A DNA stretch of 29,896 nt. Origin: Priapulus caudatus. Taxonomy: Eukaryota; Priapulida; Priapulimorpha; Priapulimorphida; Priapulidae. Each line of letters starts with the position of its first letter. The stretch's first letter is position 1. The stretch is from positions 171,363-201,258 of the forward strand of contig NW_014577207.1 of the NCBI RefSeq assembly GCF_000485595.1. Reading direction: 5' to 3'. The translations under genes and the position numbers were made by a program. The notes under the pieces were generated by a model, which did not search any database, had not been told where the DNA came from, and was given only the letters and a program-made list of their open reading frames with translations. Below are positions 11,297 to 21,665 of the stretch, one piece after another.

Positions 11297-11357
11297 TGTG
11301 TGTGTGCGCGCGTGTGTGTCCGTGCGTGTGTGCGTGTATGCGCGCGTATGTGTGTGC
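11297..11357. other. GT/GC alternating tract (Z-DNA-prone), within copy A
   Basis: Two alternating purine-pyrimidine runs: TG/CG from about 11297 to 11319, and a strict 37-bp run at 11321-11357 containing GCGCGCG. The equivalent stretch in copy B (about 18096-18160) has indels. Confidence 0.6.
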
Positions 11358-11973
11358 CTGTGCCGGCGTGCAATGTTCCCGCCCACTGGTTTCAGTTGAC
11401 ACCGATACCATCTCCTCCTTTACAAAACCGGCAACAAAAGAAACCGGCGAAATTGCGCGAGAGTTGTTCTTATGAATACGCAGAGATTTCATGTCTTCGT
11501 ATCCATGCACTTTATTGATGTGAGCGCAAGGAAACTGAAGCTTTCTTGCTCGAGGCCAACGACAAGTCTCAGTGTCCGTGCGCACGACATCGCAATGACA
11601 TCTCATCGCCGCAGCTCGCTGCGTTTTCAAGTGCACTATCTTGCTTTATATCGTAAGTCTCCCTTTAATCTTAGAATAGTACTGCTATATATCACATATA
11701 GGGAAAATGCTGAAGTGGGTGAATAGCAGTGGGTATACAGTCAGTGATGTTTCACCTATCTCGTTTGCCTTTTTCGCGTTTGATTCACTTATTTACAAGC
11801 CAGCTCGTGATGAGCTCACGCGCCTCGCCTTATTTGATATCAATCTCTGTATGAAACACTCGTGCTTTATTACAGAATGATGTGATATTTTATGAAGGGT
11901 AACAAATGTAGCAATTCTATTTGCCTCCTCTGCGGAGCTTCTGAAACGTCCCCCTTTATTAAACATACAATGT

Positions 11974-11987
11974 ACTTTGTACAAAGT
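11974..11987. promoter_or_regulatory. Perfect 14-bp palindrome ACTTTGTACAAAGT
   Basis: A perfect self-complementary site joining two CTTTG/CAAAG half-sites. That core is shared by established SOX- and TCF/LEF-family targets. It is intact in both copies (copy B at 18776-18789). Function is not shown. Confidence 0.3.
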
Positions 11988-12045
11988 GTGCTGCAACTCT
12001 TGTGCTTTTTCTATATTAACCGCTGATTAGCAATATTATATTAGC

Positions 12046-13840
12046 TATATAGCATGCGCGCGCATACACGCACGCAGTGCATATAGTTGCGGCACATAAC
12101 GTTAATATAGATGACATGATAACCTCTTTCTCCAAAGAGAACTAGAAGAAAGAGACGCAAAAAAGCGAGCTCTTCATTTTTATATGGCAAAACGTTGTGC
12201 TGCGGGACAGCAATCGTATTCCGCAATTCGATGTGTAGCCTAGCTAACATATACACGCATCGCAAATATAGGCCCGACTCTGCACACGTGCGCCTATTCA
12301 ACATACATGCAAATGACCCGCGTCAAAGTTCGATCGCTCGGCGCACGGAAACATATTGTACATTATACATTATCTGGCGCTGTGTAAACCGAACCTGTGC
12401 GGACAGGTTAGCGGTGCGGTGCCGTTACTATTCCTGCATCCGCGACGAAAAAACTTCCGCTGTCACTATGCGCGGCATAGCTTTGATCTTTTACGCGGAT
12501 CCATTCTGTTCGGGCGATATAAATGCTGTTTATTAATACGCCGGCCGTGTCGGCGTTTAGTTCGCGTCAATATCTCCCGTTGCGATGATTATATGGCCCG
12601 ACGAATTATATGCTGGGAGTGTGGGTATGAGTTGAACTTTACCCTCCATCACTTGTCGATCCTCACAGCGTAGGTGTGTAACCTTAATCAAGTTAACTGT
12701 TGGTTCAAAATTGCATCTGTGCGTGTGTGCATAGGTGCGAGGTGTTTCCGTGTCGTGAGCCGCGTGAAATCAATTTTTCCTTAATACTTAATGCCTGCGT
12801 GGTCATTAGATAATTTTCTTGAGACGCACGCACAGCTCTATCTGCAGTTCTTAGCCAGCTGTTCCCCGCACACATACATTTAGCTACAATTTTTTTCTCA
12901 TTTGGTAAATAGATCTCAAATAACGCCATCGACGTGCTACGAGAGTATACTAGTGTCTGCGGTTAACATAGTTAATATTCACCATAAAAAAGCCGGTTAA
13001 CTTCCGCAAATTGATGGCTAAATTAAATTCGTTTCCCGGCGTGAAGGCTCCTCTACGAGCGTGGCCGCGGCATTTGTTAACAAATTTGTGAAATTTGCTC
13101 GCATAGAGCGAGGACGGTGCGGAGAAAAGCGAGGACGAGCGCACTGAGGCTAATGTGTTTAGGAGGCGCGTGACAGAAATCAAATATGCAGATGGGGCGC
13201 GCGTGAACGGCAGCATCGAGCTCTCCGATCGCTCGGCGTTGAGAAATTCATCAACAAACGATAACAAAATTTCGTCAAAATCCTGAAAAGTAATTTCGAA
13301 AATGTTTTGCGATGTCGCCTATGTCAACAGACGCAGTGAATCGTGTTTCACTTAGCCGTGGTTTCAGCCAGCTGAGCTCTCGCCTAACTAAAAAGCTAGG
13401 CGCTTTCATCGCGTTCCCGTTTTCTGCTGAAGTCGGCACGAACCTACACGCAAAATAAATGCATTTTATTCAGCAAGGCGGGACCGAATAGGAAATGTAT
13501 AACTATATACTAGTTCCATTTATTTTCCTTTGATGCGGTTCGTGCGAGGAGAATCGTGATTTAAGTCGTTGCCTCTTCAGATATTCTAAGTAATTAATTA
13601 GATAGAAATTGCTGCTAATAACTATAGGTGGCGCACCGACGCGCAACACAACACACAAAATGCGGCTTAATTAAGTTCTCGTCAAGTTTAGAGCCGGCTT
13701 CAACCCGTGTATAACAACTGATACTGTGCCCGAGTAATTGAGACTGGCCGCACATGAATGGAAAAGGCTCATGGTGTGAAAAAATATCCTACCCAATCTT
13801 GAATATTGGACGGCTCTGTGTATATCCATTACTTGGTGGT
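12046..13840. other. No gene seen; spacer between the duplicated segments
   Basis: Unique sequence between copy A and the second array. It opens with a strict alternating GC/CA tract at 12052-12076. Open frames reach 113 codons (12195-12536) but overlap others in different frames and show no motif. The edges of this block are duplication or assembly junctions. Confidence 0.6.
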
Positions 13841-14047
13841 TTCTCTCGCTCACTCTTGCTCCATCCTTCCCCCCCCTCGCTCTCTCTCTCTCTCTCGCTG
13901 TTTCTTGCTCCCTATCTCCCTCTCTCTTGTTCCCTATCTCCCTCCCTCTCTATCTATCTATTTCTCTCCCCCTCTCTATCCGTCTAGCTCTCCCCTTCTT
14001 CCTTCTCTCATTCTCTTTTTTTAACTTCCTCTCTATTTCTCTCTCCA
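13841..14047. repeat. Pyrimidine-rich low-complexity tract with (TC)n core
   Basis: About 200 bp dominated by C and T on the plus strand, with an exact TC run at 13881-13896, a C run near 13870 and imperfect TATC units near 13950. The open frames through it encode Ser/Leu/Pro low-complexity peptides and are spurious. Long polypyrimidine strands can form triplex (H-DNA) structures, though only mirror-symmetric parts would. Confidence 0.9.
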
Positions 14048-14345
14048 ACTCGGTCATGTGTGTTTCGACTCTTCTACAGCTGAGTAAACTCTACCTGCGT
14101 TCGCCTTTGCGTCTGCCATGTGCGAATTTATCCGGCTGGAAAGATGGTCTGTCGTTTTTTAATGGCACCAGTCGATTGCATTATCAAACTCTCACAGAAA
14201 TTTTAGAAATCTAGCCGATATTCGCAGCACCCAGTGTTAACCGGTCTCTCCTTTTTCTCTTACGCTACCTAGAAGGTCTCACCGGTATCTGCTAGAGAGG
14301 GCTATATTGCCTAGTACGCTGTGAGCTGTGGTTTGTTTGCGTGTG
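14048..14345. other. No gene seen; left flank of the large array
   Basis: Unique sequence unlike the left flank of the short array (10250-10356). The similarity between the two loci therefore begins inside the GGAT repeat, not before it. Confidence 0.7.
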
Positions 14346-17268
14346 GACGGATAGATGAATGGATGAATGGATAGATGGATGGATGAATAGATGGATGGAT
14401 GGATGGATAGATGGATGGATAGATGGATGGATGGATGGACGGATGGATGAATGGATGGATGGATAGATGGATGGATGAATAGATGGATGGATGGATGGAT
14501 AGATGGATGGATAGATGGATGGATGGATGGGCATGGTCATGGATGATGATGGATGATGGATGGATGAGATAGGTATGGATGATGAATGTGATTGAGTGGA
14601 TGAAGTAGATGAATGGATGGATGGATAGAGATGGATGGATGGATGGATGGATGGATGGATGGATGGATGATGGATGGTGATGGATGATGGATGATGATGA
14701 ATGGATGGATGGATGGTATGGATGGATTGTTTGAATAGAGATGGATGATGATGATGGATGGATTGGATGGATGGATGGATGCGATGGATGGATGGATGGA
14801 TGGATGGAATGGATGGATGGATGGAGGATGGATGGATGGATGGATGGATGGAATGGATGGATGGATGGATGTGATGGATGGAATGGATGGATGATGATGG
14901 ATGGATGGATGGATGATTTGGATTGATGGATGGATGCATGGGATGGATGGATGGATGGATGATGGATGGATGGATGGTAGGATGGGATGGATGGATGGAT
15001 GGATGGATGGATGGATGGAGAGGATGAGATGTGGATGGATGATGGATGGTGGGTGGATGATTGGTTGGTGTGTGGAGAATGAGTGATGGATGTATGGATT
15101 GGATGGATGGATGGATGGATGGATGGAGGTGGCATGGATGGATGGATGGATGGATGGATGGATGGATGGATGGATGGATGGATGGTAGGATGGATGGTAT
15201 GGATGGATGGGATGGATGGATGTGATGGATGGATGATGATGGATGATGGATGGATGGATGATGGATGGATGGATGGATGGATGGGATGGATGGATGATGG
15301 ATGGATGGATGGATGGATGGATGATGGATGGATGGATGGATGGATGTGGATGGATGAGTTATGGATGGATGGATGGATGGATGGATGGATGGATGGATGG
15401 ATGGTGGATGGATGGATGGATGGATGGATGAGATGGATGATGGATGGATGGATGGAATATGGATGGAATGAATGGTCATGGATGGATGGATGGATGGATT
15501 GGATTGGATGGATGAGATGGATGGATCATGAATGATAGATGAATGGATGGATGGCATGGAGAGATTGATGGATGGATTGGATGGATAGATGGATGATGGA
15601 TGGATGGATGGTATGGATGGATGGATGGATGGATGGATGGATGGATGGATGGATGGATGGATGGATGGATGGATGGATGGATGGATGGATGGATGGATGG
15701 ATGGATGGATGGATGGCATGGAAATGGATGGATGGATGGATATGGATGGATGGATGGAATGGATGGATGGATGGATGGCATGGACATGGATGGATGGATG
15801 GATGGATGGATGGATGGATGGATGGATGATGGATGGATGGAGGGATGGTATGATTGGATGGATGGATAGATGGATGGATGGATGATGGATGGATGGATGG
15901 ATGGATGGATGGATGGATGGATGATGGATGATGGATGGATGGATGGATGGATGGATGGATGATGGATGTGATTGGATGGATGGATGATGGATGGATGGAT
16001 GAGATGATGATGGATGGATGGATGGATGGATGGCGTGGATGGATGGATGATGATGGATGGTGGATGGATGGATGGATGGATGGATGGATGGATGATGGAT
16101 GGATGGATGGATGGATGGATGGATGATGGATGGATGTGGATGGATGATGGATGGATGGATGGATGGATGATGGATGGATGGATGGATGGATGGATGGATG
16201 GTGATGGATGGATGATGGATGGTGATGAGGATGGATGGATGGATGGATGGATGGGATGGATGGATGGGATGATGGGGATGGATGGATGGATGGATGGATG
16301 GTGTATGGATTGGATGGATGGATGGTGATGCGATGGATGGATGGATGGATGGATGGATGGATGGATGGATGGATGGATGGATGGATGGAATGATGGATGG
16401 ATGGATGGATTGGATGGATGGGATGGATGATGATGGATGGATGGATGGATGGATGGATGGGATGGATGGATGGATGGATGGATGGATGGATGGATGATGG
16501 ATGGATGGATGGTGAATGGATGAGATGGATGGATGGTATGGATGGATGGATGGATGGAATGGATGGATGGATGAGATGGATGGATGGCGTGATGGATGGA
16601 TGGATGGATGGATGGATGGATGTGGATGGATGGATGGATGGATTGGATGGATGGATGGATGGAATGGATGGATGGATGGATGGATGGATGGATGGATGGA
16701 TGGAATGGTATGGATGGATGGATGGATGGATGGATGGATGATGGATGGATGGATGGATGGATGGATGGATGGATGGATGGATGGTAATGGATGGATGGAT
16801 GGATGGATGATGGATGGATGGATGGGGATGGTGAGGATGGGATGGATGGATGGATGGATGGATGGTATGGTATGGAGGATGGTGATGGATGGATGGATGG
16901 ATGGATGGATGGGATGGATGGAATGGATGGATGGAATGGATGGATGGATGGATTGGATGGATTGGATGGATGGATGGAGGATGGATGGATGGATGGATGG
17001 ATGGATGGATGGATGGATGGATGGATGGCGGGATGAGATGGATGGATGGATGGATGATGGATGGATGGATGGATGGATGGATGGATGGATGGTTGGTATG
17101 GATGGGATTGGTATGGAGTGGATGATGGGATGATGATGGATGGATGGGATGGATGGATGGATGGTTGGATGGCATGGATGGATGGATGATGGATGGTGGA
17201 TGGATGGATGATGATGGGATGGATGATGATGGATGGATGGATGGATATGGATGGAATGATGGATGGAT
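14346..17268. repeat. 2.9-kb imperfect (GGAT)n satellite-like array
   Basis: About 2.9 kb of GGAT/ATGG units. Most interruptions are one-base changes in phase: a lost G (GATGATGG), an extra A (GGAATGG), an extra T (GGATTGG) or a triple G. The left end is older-looking, with GATA and GAAT variants (14346-14520). Long uninterrupted runs occur, for example 15615-15715. Open frames of 475, 608 and 618 codons on the minus strand and up to 205 on plus come purely from the stop-free repeat in every frame; indels only rotate the phase. No protein should be annotated. The period, the indel type and the neighbouring duplicate suggest either natural slippage or uncorrected long-read sequence. Confidence 0.96.
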
Positions 17269-18844
17269 AACGGATGGATCGATCGATCTGCGATGGATGC
17301 ATAGATCGATTAATGGATGGATCGATGGATTGATAGATAAATTGATAGATGTGTGATTACGCGTGAGCGAGAGCACGTGCATATGTGGGCCTCGGTGTGT
17401 CCGTGTGATGGTATGTACCTATATGTGTGTCGGCGCTTCCTTCTGTCAATTGGCGGCGCCACGCATGCTGCTTCAAAATATTCATTTGCTCTGCGATTTC
17501 CTAACAGTTTAAGGATATACGGCTAAGCAAATATTGTGCCTTTCTGTAGAAATAAATTCAGCAAACAACTCCGCAAGTACTAGAGTAATTCAAGTCGCGT
17601 CTTTTTGCAGGCGAAGAACAAGCTCTCTGCGACCGCCCTCGATATTAACTTGTTCCTGCGTATTGATATAGGCCGGATGTAAAACATGCACTATATGCGG
17701 AGGTGGAACCGCAAACAGGCTAAACTGTTTGCACTCCGTCATGGATTCTATTGGTTTTGATGTTGTGGGATGATTATGCTCGTATTGCAAGAGTAATCGC
17801 ACAAATATTCCCGTGCCAAAATCCGCAGCACAGAGGAAATGTGTCAAGAAGGGTTTCAGTATTTCTAATTGCAGGGAAAGCAAGAACGCTGAAGTGTCAT
17901 GCCTCCAATATGTCTCATTCCGCCTACTGAATCACAGGCGGAGTGACCGCGCTGTAATATGTCTGACCATGCAGTGAGCAACGATTAGCTCAAATAAGAT
18001 CCGATGACTATTCCTGATGCTTTCATTATGGTGATGATGAGAACTCATGTGTATGGCAATTAACTCCCATTGTGTCACATTGTGGCTGTCTGTGCATTTG
18101 TGTGTGTGCGCGCGTGTGTGTCCCGTGCGTGTGTGCGTGTATGCGCGTATGTGTGTGCCTGTGGCCGGCGTGCAATTTCCAGCCCACTGGTTTCAGTTGA
18201 CACCGAACCATCTCTCCTTTACAAACCGGCAACAAAAGAAACCGGCGAAATTGCGTCGAGAGTTGTTCTTATGAATACGCAGAGATTTCATGTCTTCGTA
18301 TCCATGCCACTTTATTGATGTGAGCGCAAGGAAACTGAAGCTTTCTTGCTCGAGGCCAACGACAAGTCTCAGGTGTCCGTGCGCACGACATCGCAATGAC
18401 ATCTCATCGCCGCAGCTCGCTGCGTTTTCAAGTGCACTATCTTGCTTTATATCGTAAGTCTCCCTTTAATCTTAGAATAGTACTGCTATATATCACATAT
18501 AGGGAAAATGCTGAAGTGGGGTGAATAGCAGTGGGTATACAGTCAGTGATGTTTCACCTATCTCGTTTGCCTTTTTCGCGTTTGATTCACTTATTTACAA
18601 GCCAGCTCGTGATGAGCTCACGCGCCTCGCCCTTATTTGATATCAATCTCTGTATGAAACACTCGTGCTTTATTACAGAATGATGTGATATTTTATGAAG
18701 GGTAACAAATGTAGCAATTCTATTTGCCTCCTCTGCGGAGCTTCTGAAACGTCCCCCTTTATTAACATACAATGTACTTTGTACAAAGTGTGCTGCAACT
18801 CTTGTGCTTTTTCTATATTAACAGCTGATTAGAATATTATATTA

Positions 18845-18846
<2 letters not shown>
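17269..18846. repeat. 1.6-kb duplicated flank, copy B (indel-rich)
   Basis: Direct-orientation duplicate of 10453-12045. By eye the differences are mostly single-base gains or losses: CTCGGG to CTCGG, AGAAAATA to AGAAATA, GCCGGGA to GCCGGA, CCAAAAATCC to CCAAAATCC, TCCCGCC to TCCGCC. Substitutions are fewer. Differences are dense to about 18420 and sparse after. The copy ends at ATTAGC, where copy A continues TATATAGC and copy B enters an (AT)n run. No gene is recognised. Confidence 0.93.
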
Positions 18847-18886
<40 letters not shown>

Positions 18887-18913
18887 TATAATTATATTAA
18901 ATATATATATATG
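18846..18913. repeat. (AT)n microsatellite at the right duplication edge
   Basis: About 68 bp of AT units with a few AA and TT interruptions near 18879, 18892 and 18899. It begins exactly where similarity to copy A stops. Confidence 0.95.
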
Positions 18914-19805
18914 ATTACCTATATTAGAAATTGTCTGTATACATTCTTTCCTCCCGATGTTGGCGACCAAAATACCCGTGATTTCTTGAGCCAATGCCTT
19001 TTATACCAACTACCCACATCGTCTCCACGGTCACCTTCGCTATGAAGAACAATGCCACAATACGTTAGCTAGATGCAGATGTGAGCTTTGAAGCAGCGAG
19101 GCCCAATCACCGTGCGTTGCGCGTATTTTTTTTCTCGCTGCGGGAGGGAAATAGCGCAGCTGCTGGCAGCTACGGAGATGCGACAACATGGCTTCGTACT
19201 TCGTGAAGCTGCAGTCAGCTCCGGTACGTAGAGTCTGCTGACGTAGATGCGACGCGGCAAAAATCATCGGCCACCTTCTTCCTTTCGTGGCATGAACTCT
19301 CTCCATTAGCGCCATAATGGAAGCAGGTAACGGGCCGTCCAGACCTATTCGGCGAGCGCGGGGAGCGCTGTTGACACGGGGGCCACATCACCTCGCGCAA
19401 TTTACATACAGATGGCAAGCAACTCAATAATCTACGTACAAGAAAATGTATGAAAACTACAAGCATAACACGCGCCGGATCGATTCGCATTCTGACCGAG
19501 TGCGGGAAGCTGTCAATCAAAGGCTAATTGCCTGTCCGTGTTTGCCTCGGCTTGTCAGGAGCTATAGCTTCCCCCTGCGACATTCACACAACTCGCAGCA
19601 TGTCACACGCTATGACGCGCTCGCATCGCAAGCCAGTGCTGCGCTGTGCACTCGGTGTTGAGCGAAGGTCGTACGTATAACGATCAGTCGGCAGCGTTAT
19701 CTCCCCGTTACGCGCGTTCATTCCGTCGACCTGTATACGAAACGAACGTATAATAGAGTTGCCCCACGCGCTTCCCGCTTCCCTATATATGAGGTAGACG
19801 GTAGA
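18914..19805. other. No gene seen
   Basis: Unique sequence, CpG-rich after 19080. Open frames on both strands (longest 101 codons, minus, 19215-19520) overlap and lack motifs. A TATATA stretch lies at about 19783-19790 just before the GT repeat. Confidence 0.6.
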
Positions 19806-19908
<103 letters not shown>

Positions 19909-19960
19909 CTGTGTGTGTATACGTGTGTGTATACGTGTGTTCGTGTGAGTTTGTGTATGT

Positions 19961-20431
19961 GTGAGGAAAACTCGAAGCAGGAATGTGTGCATGATGGCAC
20001 AGAAAAATATTTCAGCTACCACTATCATTTATATACTCAGCGTGCAACACATGCAAGAACGTGACTGGACGACGGAAGTTTACCTCGATACGCCTTCCGG
20101 ATTTGATTTATCCCACCGAACTCGACATAAAACTCATCCATATCTCGCTAAACGCGTGCTTAACAGTGCACTAACCCATAGTTCATTACCTGATTATTGG
20201 CTCAGAGGGGAAAATTGCTGGGATTGCCTTCGTGCAGGATACGTCTGCAAATACACGCCATATAATGGCCGGTCTGTTACGTTAATCGGCATCGGGGCCA
20301 CAGAGATGATCGCGATGTGTCGTCTCAGAGATGATGACGCGTTGTACGCACTCGCGCGCTTCGTAATTTCTAATGAGGTTCGGACAAATTTTAAAGACTC
20401 TATTGTCCGCTCTGACCTGGCTGACCTCTAG
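19961..20431 (+). CDS. Hypothetical open frame, 156 codons, unproven
   Basis: This is one of the two longest open frames outside the simple repeats (161 codons at 6299-6784 is slightly longer). I do not recognise the product. From about residue 35 the translation is compositionally ordinary and not low-complexity, with a CWDCLRAGYVCKY stretch holding three Cys in ten residues near residue 110 of the frame's middle third, and it ends in DSIVRSDLADL at TAG 20429-20431. The first residues come from sequence just after the GT repeat, so the annotated ATG is doubtful and a later start or a splice acceptor is possible. No TATA box, splice donor or polyadenylation signal clearly belongs to it. A frame this long is expected roughly once by chance in a window of this size. 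Confidence 0.12.
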   Translation: MRKTRSRNVCMMAQKNISATTIIYILSVQHMQERDWTTEVYLDTPSGFDLSHRTRHKTHPYLAKRVLNSALTHSSLPDYWLRGENCWDCLRAGYVCKYTPYNGRSVTLIGIGATEMIAMCRLRDDDALYALARFVISNEVRTNFKDSIVRSDLADL

Positions 20432-21543
20432 CGGCAGCTAAACGAGGAAAATAGAAGTGGCCTTTAATTACTTCGCTGCTCTCTAAAAATGTGACGCAAT
20501 CATTTTACGATTAGTTTGAGGTTGTGTTTCCTAATGATCCTAATGATTGGAAAACCACGCCTCGTAACGTGACGACCGAGATACGGCTAACAATGAAATG
20601 TCAAACTCACTTCGCAAATTTCGGCATAATTATTAATCAAACTCAGGTTACAGTTTCCAATGTACAGCAGCCGCGGTATTATAGCGCGATATTCTTGCTT
20701 ATGATTTATATAAAATATATATAATGAAATGAAGTGTTTGTGGAAATCGACTTTTTCTTAATGTTCATGACATATGCATATGAGCTATATTGTGTACAGG
20801 TCCACATGTTCTAGCAGTGATGTTTTTTTCGTTCAGCTTTAACTTCAGCAAATTATATAAAATATATATAAATATAATACTTAGCTGAAGTTTGTGCACC
20901 TACCGCCATGCGCTGGGATTTTCGCGTTTTCCCCGCGTATTCACTTATTGATTTACCACATTTCCTTTGCAGGAAAGCTAAACAAACTGACAGATTTACT
21001 CTGCATGAGTATTATCTCACCCTTACACGTTCAAATAGTATGAAAATCCTTCCCCTTCATAATAATAAATTGATATGAAAACAGGGCAAAAACTGACATT
21101 TCGTTCATTTTCGTCTCAAATGCCACCGCACAGGTGGATTTTCGCGAGTTTGTTATGATATCATTCCACAGTATACTATTTTCCCAGTAAGAAATGTGAC
21201 AACGCTAACACATGTGTGGGGAATTAACCTTGTTTTGGGTTTCTACATGCAAAAATACTTAGAAATTTTATATACTAGTAACAACACAGTTATTATATTA
21301 CATACCGTTAAGAAAACGGTAACAAACCTCGTTTCGATCTACGCCTTCTAGTTTACCTTCTAGTTTTACGAATTTACCTTGAGTCTAAAAACTTATAATT
21401 TCACGTTCGAATCAACGGTAGAGCATTGTATTCTTTAGTTCATGTAAGACTGGGGTAATATAGACTGTCCCGGTTTAATTTCTTGGTAGGTAGTGCCTGC
21501 CATCTGTTGGAAATCAGAGTAACAAAATCCAATAATCTATCCT
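20432..21543. other. No gene seen; AT-rich
   Basis: AT-rich unique sequence, heavily stopped in all frames after 20724. TTATATAAAATATATATAA occurs near 20706 and an almost identical string near 20854. A short tandem CCTTCTAGTTTA lies at about 21346-21370. A 7-bp inverted repeat TACCGTT/AACGGTA lies near 21303-21321. Confidence 0.65.
20841..20892. other. AT-cored hairpin, 9 + 7 bp stems
   Basis: AACTTCAGC (20841-20849) pairs perfectly with GCTGAAGTT (20884-20892). Inside the AT-rich loop, ATTATAT and ATATAAT can pair again across a small internal loop. The total is about 52 nt, short for an animal pre-miRNA and very AU-rich. It could be the end of a small inverted-repeat element or chance. 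Confidence 0.3.
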
Positions 21544-21665
21544 CGAGCTGACTCGTCACTCGTGGATCCGCGGGGATGCGTTTTGATTGTTCCCACGAGC
21601 TGACTCGTGGATCCGCGGGGATGCGTTTTGATTGTTCCCACGAGCTGACTCGTGGATCCGCGGGG
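21544..21665. repeat. 45-bp minisatellite whose unit junction forms a hairpin
   Basis: Two identical 45-bp units start at 21561 and 21606 with CGTGGATCCGCGGGG. A third partial unit begins at 21651, and a partial, altered unit precedes them from 21544. Across each junction CCACGAG-CTGA-CTCGTGG is a perfect 7-bp stem with a 4-base loop, and each unit also holds the palindromes GGATCC and CCGCGG. Confidence 0.93.

Larger units (their letters stand above)
10453..12045. repeat. 1.6-kb duplicated flank, copy A
   Basis: From AACGGATGGATCGATC at 10453 to TATTATATTAGC at 12045, this matches 17269-18846 almost base for base in the same orientation. Left of copy A is the short pure GGAT array and then unique sequence. 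Right of it is TATATAGCATGCGCGC. No gene is recognised inside; the 173-codon minus-strand frame at 11115-11636 runs through GT/CA-rich sequence and is broken by indels in copy B, which argues against a conserved protein. Confidence 0.93.

Noticed and set aside
11115-11636. 173-codon minus-strand frame in copy A
   Set aside because: Runs through a CA/GT-rich tract and is disrupted by indels in copy B. No domain is recognised.
14741-17356. Plus-strand Met-Asp-Gly-Trp open frames
   Set aside because: Same cause. They overlap in several phases and shift with each indel.
15476-17382. Two minus-strand open frames of 608 and 618 codons with Ser-Ile-His-Pro repeats
   Set aside because: They are products of the stop-free GGAT repeat, and equivalent frames are open on both strands. 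There is no unique domain at either end.
21405-21425. GTTCGAATCAACGGTAGAGC as a tRNA T arm
   Set aside because: Superficial TTCGAATC match without a pairing stem or the other arms.
21544-21665. 45-bp repeat as a rho-independent terminator or attachment site
   Set aside because: The hairpin lacks a T tract and no gene or integrase is nearby. The tandem arrangement explains it better.
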